Positions 9,397 through 18,930 are shown, numbered from the stretch's first letter. The stretch: 64,000 nucleotides of DNA from Shewanella avicenniae (GCF_017354945.1 NZ_CP071503.1:1612001-1676000); one strand, 5' to 3'. The notes: generated by a model from the sequence alone, not told the origin. Numbers and translations: made by a program.

Positions 9397-10152
9397 GTGA
9401 CTGGCACGATGAAAATTACCCATCCGTTGCTTTCGGTCACCGATTTAGCGGTGAATTACGCCCAGCGCAGCGTATTCAATGGCGTGAGCTTTGATCTGTA
9501 TCCCAAAGAGCGGCTGGCACTGGTCGGGGCAAATGGCGCGGGTAAATCGACGCTATTACGTACCTTGATTGGCCTAAACCAGCAGTTTAGCGGCCAAATC
9601 GTTGGCTTGGGTCAGCGATGCCGTCAAGAAGCAGAGTTTCAGCAGTTGCGTAAAAAAGTGGGCTTTTTGTTTCAGGATTCGGATGACCAACTGTTCTGCC
9701 CAACGGTGATTGAAGATGTGGCGTTTGGGCCACTTAATCTTGGGCTGAGTGCCGAGCAAGCGCAGCAAAAAGCGTTAGCCGTGTTAGCATCGCTGGGGAT
9801 GGCCGAGTTTGCTGAGCGGATTACCTATCGCTTGTCGGGCGGCGAAAAGCGCATGATTGCTTTGGCCACTGTATTAGCGATGGAGCCCGAAGTGTTGTTA
9901 TTGGATGAGCCGACCAACGGATTAGATGAAGCGGCGCAGCAGCGGTTATTGCGCCATCTTGATAGCTTGCCGCAGGCGATGATTATCGTGTCGCATGATC
10001 GCAGTGTGTTAGAGCGCTTGGCAACCCGTGCGGTGTTGCTGGAAGCCGGGCAACTGACCAAAGCGGTAATGCATCGCCATCCCCATGAACATCTGCATGT
10101 TCACGCCGAAGCGCGCATTATTGGCAGCGCTCATGAGCAAGAGCATCAATAG
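9397..10152 (+). CDS. cbiO: ECF transporter ATPase CbiO with a His-rich tail
   Basis: This ABC ATPase energises metal import. Walker A GANGAGKSTLL, signature LSGGEKRMIALA, Walker B EVLLLDEPTNGLD and the switch His in IIVSHD are all intact. I chose GTG 9397, since GGAG (9384-9387) stands 9 bases before it; TTG 9382 and ATG 9409 are less well placed. The C-terminus is unusual: MHRHPHEHLHVH followed by HEQEH puts eight His in about 27 residues, a likely cytoplasmic Ni/Co-binding tail. It is the last gene of the operon and is followed by a terminator. Confidence 0.94.
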   Translation: MTGTMKITHPLLSVTDLAVNYAQRSVFNGVSFDLYPKERLALVGANGAGKSTLLRTLIGLNQQFSGQIVGLGQRCRQEAEFQQLRKKVGFLFQDSDDQLFCPTVIEDVAFGPLNLGLSAEQAQQKALAVLASLGMAEFAERITYRLSGGEKRMIALATVLAMEPEVLLLDEPTNGLDEAAQQRLLRHLDSLPQAMIIVSHDRSVLERLATRAVLLEAGQLTKAVMHRHPHEHLHVHAEARIIGSAHEQEHQ

Positions 10153-10194
10153 CGATTCGACAAATACCGCATTCAGGATGGGACTGGGTAAACA

Positions 10195-10238
10195 AAAAGC
10201 CGATGACGAGGATAGCGCCTAATGTCATCGGCTTTTTT
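10195..10238. terminator. Bidirectional terminator between cbiO and aguA
   Basis: AAAGCCGATGAC and GTCATCGGCTTTTTT form a 12-base stem around a 14-base loop. A-rich and T-rich flanks allow it to serve the plus-strand transporter operon and the convergent aguA. Confidence 0.85.
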
Positions 10239-10253
10239 AATGTAGGGTAGTAT

Positions 10254-11345
10254 TTACGCAGCAGGAATTTGCTGGGTAATGCAGTGAATATTGCCGCCAC
10301 CGAGCAGGATTTCGCGCGCAGCTACGCCCACAATCTCATGCTCAGGGAAGATAGCTTGCAGTTTTTCAGCGGCAATGCCGTCAGTTGCCTCATCCAATAA
10401 CGGGTACACGATACGGTTATTGGTAATGAGGAAGTTCACATAGGAACCGGCCAAACGTTCACTCGCGGTGCGTGGTACACCGGTGCCAGCACTCACACCT
10501 GCGGCTTCTTCTGCGGTGCAGAATAACGGTCCAGGTTGTGGTAGCAGATGCACTTTCAGCTGGCGGCCTTTAGCATCGGTGGTGTTCTGCAATACATCCA
10601 ACGCGGCTTTCGAGCGCGCATATTGCGGATCGGACTCATCATCAGTCCAATGCAGAATCACTTCACCGGGGCGCGCAAAACAGCACATGTTGTCAACGTG
10701 GCCATCGGTTTCATCCATAAACACGCCTTCCGGCAACCAGATGATTTTTTCCACGTTCAAGTATTGCTTCAAATACTCTTCAATCTGCTCGCGAGTCAGC
10801 TCTGGGTTGCGGTTGCAGTTCAGCAAACACTCTTCAGTCGTTAAGCAGGTGCCTTCACCATCGACGTGGATTGAGCCACCTTCAAGGATGAGTGGTGCCA
10901 CATAACGCTTCCAGCCGTGATGTTTGAGAATGCTGTTGGCGACCAATTCATCTTTGTCCCATGGGAAGTACAAGCCACCTTGTAAACCGCCCCAAGCGTT
11001 AAAGCCCCAGTCGATACCGCGACATTCACCTTCACCATTAATCACCATGGTTGGGCCGCTATCCCGAGTCCAGCAGTCGTTGCTTTCCATCGGTACCAGC
11101 GTCACTTCAGCCGGCATAACGGTTTTGGCCAGCGTCATCTGTCCCGCCGGTACTGCCATAAATACTGGGGTTGCGCCAGCAATCGCCTTTGCCACGTCGG
11201 CAAAGGTTTTTTGCGCGATAGTGGCATTTTCGCGCCAGTTATCAGGGCGGTAGGGCCAAATCATCCATACCGCTTGTTGTGGCGCCCACTCTGCAGGCAT
11301 ATAGAAGCCGTTAGTACGCGGCAAACTATGTAGCGTATTAGCCAT
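10254..11345 (-). CDS. aguA: Agmatine deiminase
   Basis: It hydrolyses agmatine to N-carbamoylputrescine and ammonia in the arginine-decarboxylase route to putrescine. Guanidino-modifying-enzyme motifs are clear: the CWTRDSGPT segment, [11 protein letters not shown], the DETDGHVDN catalytic region and the C-terminal nucleophile Cys in [11 protein letters not shown]. The 363-residue length is typical. It lies downstream of aguB with a 12-base gap, so the two form an operon read on the minus strand. Confidence 0.97.
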   Translation of the reverse strand: MANTLHSLPRTNGFYMPAEWAPQQAVWMIWPYRPDNWRENATIAQKTFADVAKAIAGATPVFMAVPAGQMTLAKTVMPAEVTLVPMESNDCWTRDSGPTMVINGEGECRGIDWGFNAWGGLQGGLYFPWDKDELVANSILKHHGWKRYVAPLILEGGSIHVDGEGTCLTTEECLLNCNRNPELTREQIEEYLKQYLNVEKIIWLPEGVFMDETDGHVDNMCCFARPGEVILHWTDDESDPQYARSKAALDVLQNTTDAKGRQLKVHLLPQPGPLFCTAEEAAGVSAGTGVPRTASERLAGSYVNFLITNNRIVYPLLDEATDGIAAEKLQAIFPEHEIVGVAAREILLGGGNIHCITQQIPAA

Positions 11346-11357
11346 GAACTGTGCCTC

Positions 11358-12242
11358 TTACCAGCTGGTTTCGCCGTCAGATGTCAAAATTGCTTCGTAC
11401 ATCGCTGGGCGACGGTCACGGAACAAGCCCCAAGAGATGCGTTGCTTGTCGATTTCAGCCAAATCAAATTCATGCACCAGTACGCACTCGCTGGTTTTGT
11501 CCGCTTGCGCTACCAATGCGCCAGTTTGGTCGGCAATGAAAGAAGAACCGTAGAAGGTCATTTCCAAACCTTCGATGAATTTACTCTTCTCAGTCCCGAT
11601 ACGGTTAGACGCAATCACTGGTACCAAGTTGGCGGCCGCATGACCTTGTTGAACGCGGGTCCAATGTGGTTGTGAGTCAATATCTGGGTATGCTGGCTCT
11701 GAGCCAATTGCGGTTGGGAAAAAGATCAACTCAGCGCCCAACAGTGCTAGGCTACGTGCAGTTTCTGGGAACCATTGATCCCAGCAAATGCCCACACCCA
11801 CTTTGGCGTAACGGGTTTGCCACACCATAAAGCCAGTGTCGCCAGGCGTGAAGAATTGCTTTTCTTGATAGGCAGGGCCGTTAGGAATATGGGTTTTACG
11901 ATAAACGTCCAGCATGGTGCCGTCGGCATCAATCATCACCAATGAGTTGTAGTGAGCATTGCCACGACGTTCAAAGAATGAAATCGGCAGCACCACTTCC
12001 AGCTCAGCCGCAACTGTTTGGAAATGCTTGATCAGTTTGCTGTCTTCGATGGTTTGCGCCAGTGCAAAGTGTTCTGGGCTTTGATCGATGCAAAAATACG
12101 GTGCTTCAAACAGCTCTTGGATCAAAATGATTTGTGCGCCTTTGGCAGCGGCTTCACGCACCAATTTTTCGGCGTTTTTGATGTTCGCTTCGGTATCCCA
12201 AGAACAAGCCATTTGGGTCGCAGCGACGGTAACTTTTGCCAT
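11358..12242 (-). CDS. aguB: N-carbamoylputrescine amidase
   Basis: This nitrilase-superfamily enzyme converts N-carbamoylputrescine to putrescine, CO2 and ammonia. The catalytic Glu (LIQELFEAPYF), Lys (YRKTHIPNGPAYQEK) and Cys (GVGICWDQWFPE) are all present. I chose the internal ATG at 12242 because GGAGATGAG stands just before it and MAKVTVAATQMAC is the normal family start; an upstream extension of 16 codons has no support. It is first in the aguB-aguA operon and diverges from a LysR gene. Confidence 0.96.
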   Translation of the reverse strand: MAKVTVAATQMACSWDTEANIKNAEKLVREAAAKGAQIILIQELFEAPYFCIDQSPEHFALAQTIEDSKLIKHFQTVAAELEVVLPISFFERRGNAHYNSLVMIDADGTMLDVYRKTHIPNGPAYQEKQFFTPGDTGFMVWQTRYAKVGVGICWDQWFPETARSLALLGAELIFFPTAIGSEPAYPDIDSQPHWTRVQQGHAAANLVPVIASNRIGTEKSKFIEGLEMTFYGSSFIADQTGALVAQADKTSECVLVHEFDLAEIDKQRISWGLFRDRRPAMYEAILTSDGETSW

Positions 12243-12333
12243 GAACTCATCTCCAGTGTTGATGGACGGTAGGGGCAGTTGCCCAAGCATAGTTGAAGTG
12301 TAGGGACTTGCCTAAAATCCATCAAATGAATAA

Positions 12334-12352
12334 TATTTATCTCACTATTTAT
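12334..12352. promoter_or_regulatory. Candidate LysR-type binding region between aguB and the regulator
   Basis: The 124-base divergent gap contains two TATTTAT copies 5 bases apart, framed by two TGAATAAT copies. Repeats of this kind between a LysR gene and its divergent target often mark the operator. The match to T-N11-A is weak, so this is a position-based suggestion. Confidence 0.3.
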
Positions 12353-12366
12353 ATGGTGAATAATGA

Positions 12367-13275
12367 ATGAAATTACACCAACTCGACCTCAATTTACTGT
12401 TGGCATTTGACGCCTTGATGATCGAGCGTAATGTCACCCGTGCTGCGGCGCGGATTTATCTTAGCCAACCGGCCATGAGCCATGCCCTGAATCGACTGCG
12501 GCAAGCGTTCAATGATCCCTTGTTAGTGCGCACGCCGCAGGGCATGTTACCGACCGAGCGCGCCTTGTCGCTGCATCAAGGAGTACAACAAGCGCTTAAG
12601 CTGTTAGAACAACAACTTGATGCGCCAGAACAGTTTGATCCTGCCAGTTCAAATCGGCGCTTTGTGATCAGTACTACCGACTATGTGGAATGCGTGCTGA
12701 TCCCGCCGCTGATCGCCAAGCTCAATCAGCTGGCGCCCGGAGTACATATTGAAATTGAGATCCTGCGCGAAACCATCCCAGAGGTGGAATTAGCCAATGG
12801 TGACATTGATCTGGTGTTGGGCTTTGATGAATATATGCAAGTACCCGCTTATTTGGCGCGGGAAACTTGGCTGAGTGAACCCTTGGCGGCATTGGTGCGG
12901 CGTGAGCATCCGAGTATCACCGAGCAGATCAGTTTGCAGCAGTTGGTTGAAACGCCCCATGTGTTTCACTCGCCACTTGGCACTCACGATTCCATCATTG
13001 ACCGATATCTGAAAAGCCAAGGGCTGACGCGGCAGATTTCGGTGAACAGTCAGAGTTATATGTCGGCGGCGGCTATTGTCAGTCAAACCGATCACTTGCT
13101 GGTATTGCCAGCACGGGTGGCTAAGATGCTCTGTGTCAGCGGCCAATTGCGGCAGGTGGCTTTGCCCAATGATATGCCCAATTATCAGCTCAACTGCGTT
13201 TGGCATCCGGTGCATCAAGGCTTAGCACCGTTAAATTGGTTAAAAGGATTGATGCGAGGCTTAGTTCATCAGTAA
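12367..13275 (+). CDS. LysR family transcriptional regulator, probable agu regulator
   Basis: An N-terminal winged helix-turn-helix (about residues 5-65, LNLLLAFDALMIERNVTRAA then LSQPAMSHALNRLR) is followed by a LysR substrate-binding domain (about 92-300). The length, 302 residues, is normal. It is transcribed away from aguB, the usual layout for a regulator of the neighbouring operon, with agmatine or a carbamoyl derivative as possible effector. The target is inferred from position only. Confidence 0.9.
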   Translation: MKLHQLDLNLLLAFDALMIERNVTRAAARIYLSQPAMSHALNRLRQAFNDPLLVRTPQGMLPTERALSLHQGVQQALKLLEQQLDAPEQFDPASSNRRFVISTTDYVECVLIPPLIAKLNQLAPGVHIEIEILRETIPEVELANGDIDLVLGFDEYMQVPAYLARETWLSEPLAALVRREHPSITEQISLQQLVETPHVFHSPLGTHDSIIDRYLKSQGLTRQISVNSQSYMSAAAIVSQTDHLLVLPARVAKMLCVSGQLRQVALPNDMPNYQLNCVWHPVHQGLAPLNWLKGLMRGLVHQ

Positions 13276-13307
13276 GCTGGCAAAATAACGAGCAATAAGG
13301 AGCAAGC

Positions 13308-13802
13308 GTGAACAAGGTTGAGATCAATATCGTCAAAGTGAATTACCGCCATCCCAAACAAGGCGCCGATCTGCTGAGCTTAATGCAACATTACGCCCAA
13401 GATCCCATGGGCGGTGGACGCCCATTAAGTGATAAAGTGATTGTGCAGCTGCTGCCCACCTTGGCGTCGACGCCGACAGCACTCAGCTTGCTGGCTTATC
13501 AAGGTGAGCGTGCCGTTGGTTTAGCGAATTGCTTTCTCGCATTCTCGACCTTTAATTGTGCGCCGATCCTCAATATTCATGATCTGGTGGTGCATAACAG
13601 CATGCGCCGCCAAGGGGTGGGGCAGCAACTATTGGCTGTGGCAGAACAACACGCCAAAGCGCTTGATTGTTGCAAGCTGACCTTAGAAGTGTTGTCCGGC
13701 AATACCTCTGCGCGAGATGCGTATATCAAAGCGGGATTTGCGCCGTATCAATTGCGTGCCGATAGCGGTACCGCAGAGTTTTGGCAAAAACCGTTGGGCT
13801 AA
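13308..13802 (+). CDS. GNAT family N-acetyltransferase
   Basis: The acetyl-CoA binding core is visible: LNIHDLVVHNSMRRQGVGQQLL (motif A, with RRQGVG as the pyrophosphate loop) and CKLTLEVLSGNTSARDAYIKAGF (motif B). The substrate cannot be told. The start is GTG 13308, preceded by AAGGAG. It ends 15 bases before the next gene, with which it may be co-transcribed. Confidence 0.9.
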   Translation: MNKVEINIVKVNYRHPKQGADLLSLMQHYAQDPMGGGRPLSDKVIVQLLPTLASTPTALSLLAYQGERAVGLANCFLAFSTFNCAPILNIHDLVVHNSMRRQGVGQQLLAVAEQHAKALDCCKLTLEVLSGNTSARDAYIKAGFAPYQLRADSGTAEFWQKPLG

Positions 13803-13817
13803 ATTAAGGATGATGTT

Positions 13818-14135
13818 GTGAAGAAATGTTCGATGGCTGCGCTATTGCTATTAAGCGCCTGTAGCCACAGTACTACCACGCCGGTGGCATCTGATAAATG
13901 TGATTTTGCGACGGATTATCAAGTGGCGTTTACACGGTTGGATGAAACGCTGCAGCAGATTGCTCATGGTAGCGGTTGTTTTATTGAAGCGGATCTTAAG
14001 CAAGTTGGGGCACTTACGCCTAATCCTGTAACCGGGCATATGTCTGCGGTGCAGGCGGTTAAGATGGCTGTTGCAGGTACCGGGCTCACTGCGCAACACA
14101 GCAAACTCAACACCATTCAAGTGACTCAGCCGTAA
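13818..14135 (+). CDS. Small lipoprotein with a free-standing STN domain
   Basis: It is a 105-residue lipoprotein: lipobox LLSAC places the lipidated Cys near residue 15. Residues 40-104 resemble the STN (secretin and TonB N-terminal) domain: FTRLDETLQQIAHGSGC, then the VTGHMSAVQAVKMAVAGTGL segment and a final LNTIQV strand. STN domains usually sit at the N-terminus of secretins or of TonB-dependent transducers, where they signal to anti-sigma factors. Here the domain stands alone and no secretin, receptor or FecR-like gene is near. The GTG start at 13818 has AAGGA at 13806-13810. Confidence 0.75.
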   Translation: MKKCSMAALLLLSACSHSTTTPVASDKCDFATDYQVAFTRLDETLQQIAHGSGCFIEADLKQVGALTPNPVTGHMSAVQAVKMAVAGTGLTAQHSKLNTIQVTQP

Positions 14136-14152
14136 CCTGCCGAAATTTAGGC

Positions 14153-14182
14153 AAAAAAAAACCTCCACATACGCGAGGAGGC
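14153..14182 (-). terminator. Terminator for the yeaD-ydbH-ynbE-ydbL operon
   Basis: Read on the minus strand, CCTCC and GGAGG pair around a 10-base loop and are followed by nine T. It lies about 130 bases beyond the ydbL stop codon and is the first good terminator on that strand. Confidence 0.65.
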
Positions 14183-14314
14183 TAAATAAAAGCACTTCAG
14201 AGCCTCAAATTCTACCGATTTCCTGTTAAATGGCTCATGAATTAACGCCATGCTTTCATGCCGTCAAAGCATAGAAAGCGTGGCGCTATTAAGTTATGGA
14301 ATGGCTCTTGGCAG

Positions 14315-14635
14315 TTATTTTTTTACCCAGCTTCCGCTACTGTCTTGTACCATATGGCCTTTTTCCGCTTTAGCAATGATCTTTTTGGCCGCTAACTTGG
14401 CCACGTCATCGGCGCTGATGCCGTTTTTCTGGGCAATCTGCTGGTATGCTGCCGTGCGCTTGGCATTCACGTCGTTCACTAACGCGGTGACATCTGCAGT
14501 GCTTTTTAACGCCGCGAGGTAGCCGTTAGTCTGCTCGCCAACCAGCCCTTGATCTTTGGCACTTTGTAAATCCAGTGCAAAGGCGGCAAAACTTAATGCC
14601 AATGTGGCGAATAAGGTGATCAAACGAAATTTCAT
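14315..14635 (-). CDS. ydbL: YdbL family periplasmic protein (DUF1318)
   Basis: A signal peptide (MKFRLITLFATLALSFAAFA) is followed by DLQSAKDQGLVGEQTNGYLA, the conserved opening of YdbL/DUF1318 proteins, and by RTAAYQQIAQKNGIS. YdbL works with YnbE and YdbH in lipid transport between inner and outer membranes. The order ydbH-ynbE-ydbL is the conserved one. It is 106 residues long, the family norm, and lies 38 bases after ynbE. Confidence 0.92.
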   Translation of the reverse strand: MKFRLITLFATLALSFAAFALDLQSAKDQGLVGEQTNGYLAALKSTADVTALVNDVNAKRTAAYQQIAQKNGISADDVAKLAAKKIIAKAEKGHMVQDSSGSWVKK

Positions 14636-14673
14636 AGTGGATTCCTTACAAATTAATCTGAGTCAAAATTGCC

Positions 14674-14865
14674 TTAGAACAGCGCGGTATCGGTGAGCAG
14701 ATCGTCCAAGGCTTTGTCCACCTTGATGCGGATTTCATGCTCAATTTTGACGTTGAGGTTGATCACTATGGGTTTATCGGGTGGCTCAATTTTCACCGTT
14801 GGGGTACATGCGCTAACGAGATAACCCGCTAACAGCAAACCGAGCACTTTAGGTAATGTTTTCAT
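14674..14865 (-). CDS. ynbE: YnbE family outer-membrane lipoprotein
   Basis: It is a 63-residue lipoprotein with lipobox VSAC and a mature part CTPTVKIEPPDKPIVINLNVKIEHEIRI..., the signature of YnbE. In E. coli YnbE is thought to extend the YdbH beta-groove at the outer membrane by beta-strand addition. I placed the start at ATG 14865 with AAGGA just in front; the upstream in-frame codons lie inside ydbH. Its ribosome site overlaps the ydbH stop region. Confidence 0.9.
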   Translation of the reverse strand: MKTLPKVLGLLLAGYLVSACTPTVKIEPPDKPIVINLNVKIEHEIRIKVDKALDDLLTDTALF

Positions 14866-14878
14866 GCTAGCTTCCTTT

Positions 14879-17800
14879 TTACTGCATCGATGCTTCCAGC
14901 CCCGTCTGCAATTTTTCACCAATGGTGAGACTTTGCAGTAGCTGCAGCAAATTTTCCTCATGAGAATAGTTTAAGTGTACTGGCCGTTCTATGCCTTGAC
15001 CATGGCCTTTAATACTGAGTTGAATATGGGCATCACCGCTATCGGCCATATCGAGTTGCCCTAAAATCTCCTCATATTGCAACTGCTGTAGAAAATCGAG
15101 CACATAGTCGAGATAGGCTTGATTAGCGCGCATTTGAGCAATGGCCGGCGTGTTGTGCACCTCAATCACCCCCGGATAACGCGCGGCCAAATGGCCACCA
15201 GTGATAGCGACTTTGCGATCGGCAATGGTCAAGGGTAGCACGCCATCAAACACGCCAGTGGCACTAATGCTTTGCTGTGGATGCTGTTGTAGCAGTTGCT
15301 CGATATCCATGCCGCGTACCAGCAAGTAACCTGACGATTGTCCGTTTAAATCGAAGTTAAAATCAGGAATCGTCATCGTCCCATTAAGCGCTTGGGCGGA
15401 TGCATCAAGCTGCAACACCGCGGCGGAAAATCCCGGTAATAGCCAGGAATCACGGATCTCTGCTGGGGCCGAAGGGGTGAAATCGCCACTGCCGTTGATG
15501 TCAATCTGACTCAGGGCAATGCCGGGGTTAAAACTGTCGGCGTGTAGGCTCACCTGCTGGCAGCCAATTTGACTGGTATCCACATTCGCTGGGGTGACTG
15601 AAAGTTGATAGCGGCAAGCAGCCTGTAGGGATAAACCGCTAAACGGCATCTGCTGATAATGGCCATTAGCATCGCTTAGTTTAGGCTGCATGGTGACATC
15701 TAGTGTCAACTGCTGAGCGCGTTGTTGCAGTGCCACCTTGGCGCTTAAGCTACTGATGCCATTCAACTGCCAATCCGGTTGCCATTGCATATTCTTAGCT
15801 GCGATCTGCTGCAATGTGGCCAACGGTGTTTGTAGTTGCCAATCGGCGTTGATTTGATAACCGTCAGCGGAGGGGCTGAAGTGGTGTTGGCTGTGGAGCG
15901 TGACATCATCCACTTGCCATTGTTCAACGCTGTGCAGCTGGCCGTGCTGCCAATCAAGTTGCTGCAGCAGTTGCAGGGTGCGTAAGTTGATTAAACTTTG
16001 TTGCTGCATCCCCAAACGGGTTTGTTTGCGCTGTGCCAGATGCGGTTGGCTGGCGCTGACACTGAATTGACCCTTGGCGGTTTGTTGCTGCAACTGGGGC
16101 CATAGCGGTTGGCGAGTATCTAGGGAGATGTTCTGCAATGCGGGCAACCCTACATCCAGCTGGTTCACACTCAGTTGATAGGGCGGCAACTCACCGGTTA
16201 TTTGGCGTAATTGGTTGTCGGTGGCAGGCAAGCTAACGCTGAGCTTGCCATTTTGCCAAAGCACAGTGGCTTGCTGGCGCTGACTGGCGTTAAAGTTGTT
16301 TGCCGACAGTTGCTTATCACCAACTTTCGCTGTCAGTTGCGCTAACGTCACTTGTGCAGCTGGTGACAATGTTAGGCTTGCCTGCTGGTTATCACCAGTC
16401 CATTTCACTTCACCCGCCAATGCGATATTGGCCGCGCGGGAGGATGCTGACCAGTTAGCGTCATCAACACGAATCCCTTGTGGTAACGCCAGCAGCAATT
16501 GCCAATCACTGCTGAATGCCAGTGCCGCTTGTGTCGTCAGTGCTTCAGCTGAAAACGGAGCAGCGAGCGCCAGTTCGGTGTTTGTCAGTTTTAACTGCAG
16601 TTGCTGCTGGTTAAACCAATCAAACACGCGGGGCGATAGTTTGAGGGCGGGGATAGTTGCTCGCAGCTCCCCAGCGTCAAAAGTGTTGAGCGTGAGCCCT
16701 TGGTTGAGGTCAACGGTTAAGCCCAGCTCAGCATCGCTTTCGCTTACCGATGCATCATTGATATGGACTTGCTGCTGCAAGCGTTTGAGGGTGTTGCTCA
16801 GTTGGCGCTGAGTATCATCGCTGACTGCCAACAATTGGCTCCACGCTTGGCGTTGCTGCGATGTTAGCAATAGCGCGAGTTGCAGCGGTGCGAGGGTTAG
16901 CCTGCTTTGGTTATCGGTTGCCTGATATCGCATTGCCAGTGCTTGCGTAGGGCAGTTATCCACCACCTGAGCCGCTGTAGAATTGCCAGTTAACAGTAAT
17001 GACGAATTTTCGGCATCTGGGAATCTTACCACCGGATCTCGCCAACAAACTGCCGCATCCAGCGCGCCATTTTTGATAGTCAGTTGCAGCTTGGCGCTCA
17101 GTTCTCCGCCAGCTTGCATCGATGCCAGTGGCCAATTCGATGCCAACCAAGGGTAGGCCGCGACTAACGGCTGCAGCCCGGCATCATTAAGCTGTTGTTG
17201 CAGTTGATACAAGGTGTTGAACGATAACTTCGTTTCTAACTGCCAGATAGCGTTCGCCAAATCGGCAGTCGGTAATTCGCCATCAAGCCTGAGTAGCGGC
17301 GGACTGTCGACGTGATTGCTGGAAAGCTCGGTATGAAACTCACCATCTTTTGCCAACTGCAAGCGGCTAAGTTGCAGCGCAAATCCGCTGTTTGCATTTT
17401 GATCTGCAGCATTGGCATCAGGCAGCAGTTTGATTTGGGTGACACCGAAGTCGAGCTCGGGGATATCGCCCACCAAAGGTAGCCATAACGGCTCAGTGCT
17501 GTCGGAGGGCAGCAATTGCGTCACAGGCACGCTAACTGTTGCCGATTGGTAGCGAATGGCAGCCATTGCTTGACTGAGCTGTTGGTAACGCTGCGCGCTC
17601 GGCAGTTGATACCAATCCCACAGTTGGGTAAGCGTTAATGGCTGCTTCAGTGACAAAGATACCTGCTCAAAACTCAGCTGGTTACCGGCATAACTAAAGG
17701 TAAGCGCGGGAAATTCAAGCGTGCGGTTATTGGCAATACGCCACTGCAGTTGGCTAAATTGCAGTTGATAGGGCGCGAGGTACTGGTTCAATTGTGGCAC

Positions 17801-17920
17801 CAGCCAAGCGGGTTGCTGCCAAAGATAGCCGAGTAAGGCACATAGCAAGGCCAGCACTATGAGAATGCTGGCGCTGAACCACACTAACGTCCGTTTTAAC
17901 CGGCGCAATCCTCGCTCCAA
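14879..17920 (-). CDS. ydbH: YdbH family AsmA-like intermembrane lipid transport protein
   Basis: One N-terminal membrane anchor (about residues 12-33) is followed by about 970 residues of periplasmic, beta-strand-rich sequence with the Gln/Leu-rich composition of AsmA-like proteins. YdbH, with TamB and YhdP, moves phospholipids to the outer membrane in enterobacteria. Length (1,013) and the downstream ynbE and ydbL support the assignment. The TTG start at 17920 is uncertain: an in-frame TTG four codons later has GGAG at good spacing. Confidence 0.92.
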   Translation of the reverse strand: MERGLRRLKRTLVWFSASILIVLALLCALLGYLWQQPAWLVPQLNQYLAPYQLQFSQLQWRIANNRTLEFPALTFSYAGNQLSFEQVSLSLKQPLTLTQLWDWYQLPSAQRYQQLSQAMAAIRYQSATVSVPVTQLLPSDSTEPLWLPLVGDIPELDFGVTQIKLLPDANAADQNANSGFALQLSRLQLAKDGEFHTELSSNHVDSPPLLRLDGELPTADLANAIWQLETKLSFNTLYQLQQQLNDAGLQPLVAAYPWLASNWPLASMQAGGELSAKLQLTIKNGALDAAVCWRDPVVRFPDAENSSLLLTGNSTAAQVVDNCPTQALAMRYQATDNQSRLTLAPLQLALLLTSQQRQAWSQLLAVSDDTQRQLSNTLKRLQQQVHINDASVSESDAELGLTVDLNQGLTLNTFDAGELRATIPALKLSPRVFDWFNQQQLQLKLTNTELALAAPFSAEALTTQAALAFSSDWQLLLALPQGIRVDDANWSASSRAANIALAGEVKWTGDNQQASLTLSPAAQVTLAQLTAKVGDKQLSANNFNASQRQQATVLWQNGKLSVSLPATDNQLRQITGELPPYQLSVNQLDVGLPALQNISLDTRQPLWPQLQQQTAKGQFSVSASQPHLAQRKQTRLGMQQQSLINLRTLQLLQQLDWQHGQLHSVEQWQVDDVTLHSQHHFSPSADGYQINADWQLQTPLATLQQIAAKNMQWQPDWQLNGISSLSAKVALQQRAQQLTLDVTMQPKLSDANGHYQQMPFSGLSLQAACRYQLSVTPANVDTSQIGCQQVSLHADSFNPGIALSQIDINGSGDFTPSAPAEIRDSWLLPGFSAAVLQLDASAQALNGTMTIPDFNFDLNGQSSGYLLVRGMDIEQLLQQHPQQSISATGVFDGVLPLTIADRKVAITGGHLAARYPGVIEVHNTPAIAQMRANQAYLDYVLDFLQQLQYEEILGQLDMADSGDAHIQLSIKGHGQGIERPVHLNYSHEENLLQLLQSLTIGEKLQTGLEASMQ

Positions 17921-17935
17921 TCAGCTGGGTGGTGC

Positions 17936-18787
17936 TTAGTCTACCCAGCGAATGCGGGTGCTAAGGGTATGGGATTCACCTGGGGCTAAGGTGACGGCAT
18001 CTTCCAACACGTTGGCCGCTTCTAAACAGGCCATCTGCAGATAATCGTCGTCGTTAAAGCGCGATAGGCGTTGCGATTTTTCAATCCACGGATTCCACAA
18101 CACTGCCGATTGGCTGTTTTCTCGGCTCACTTCAATGGTGCCGTTAACCGTTTGCAGCTGTTGCACTGGGCTTAACGCGGTATAAACCCGATCGGTTTCG
18201 CGTGTGAACTCAACGCTGTCGCCTTGTTGTATAAACGGCCCTTCACCAAACTCAATATACTTTGAACCCGCAAACCCGCTGGCCTGCAGTTGGTGAATAT
18301 CACCAATAGGAAAATAGCTATGCAGCGCTTGGGTGAGGGTGAATGGCGTATCACCGAGATTTTGGTTAATGAGCTTGACCGTAAGGGTATCGCTTAACAC
18401 CACTTCTAACATCACGCTGCTGTTGTGTGGCCAGTATTGCCGCTCAAATTGCGCGGCGGGCAGGCTGAATCTGAGCGTCACCACTTCATTTTCAACGTCG
18501 GTGCCGACCCAATCCCACATCTTGTTACGGGCAAAACCATGGGCGGGCCAATCCGCGTTTGCATGGTTACCAAACCACGGCCAACAGACGGGAATACCAC
18601 CACGAATACCACCTGTACCCGGTTTATATTCGTCAGCGCTAGATACCCATAGCAACGGCGCTTTGCCTGTCGGGGCAAAATATTCTACTTGCGCCCCCTG
18701 CAAAAAGATCCGCGCTTCACACAGTGCCGAGTTAATTTGCAGATATTCCAACCCATTGGTATGCATCAGTTGGCGAATGCTAGCCAT
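17936..18787 (-). CDS. yeaD: D-hexose-6-phosphate mutarotase
   Basis: An aldose-1-epimerase-fold enzyme that interconverts the anomers of glucose 6-phosphate and related sugars. Family motifs are GGIRGGIPVCWPWFGNH, the catalytic His in TQALHSYFPIGD, and the catalytic Glu in the C-terminal MACLEAANV segment, with VLWNPWIEKSQRLSRF before it. GAGG lies upstream of ATG 18787. It ends 15 bases before ydbH, so it probably leads that operon, although the functions are unrelated. Confidence 0.93.
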   Translation of the reverse strand: MASIRQLMHTNGLEYLQINSALCEARIFLQGAQVEYFAPTGKAPLLWVSSADEYKPGTGGIRGGIPVCWPWFGNHANADWPAHGFARNKMWDWVGTDVENEVVTLRFSLPAAQFERQYWPHNSSVMLEVVLSDTLTVKLINQNLGDTPFTLTQALHSYFPIGDIHQLQASGFAGSKYIEFGEGPFIQQGDSVEFTRETDRVYTALSPVQQLQTVNGTIEVSRENSQSAVLWNPWIEKSQRLSRFNDDDYLQMACLEAANVLEDAVTLAPGESHTLSTRIRWVD

Positions 18788-18930
18788 GATATCGTCCTCT
18801 CATCATTGGCATGATCAATGTGCCATAGCTTAACTGGTTTTACGTTACGATTTAAGTTGTTATCAGCAAACCTGTTCAACTTGGCCAATTTCTGCAACAC
18901 TGCCGCAACCTTGTTAAAGAGAACTGCATC

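Noticed and set aside
16296..16811. A 171-codon plus-strand frame inside ydbH
   Set aside because: Antisense shadow of the Gln/Leu-rich ydbH sequence without ribosome site.
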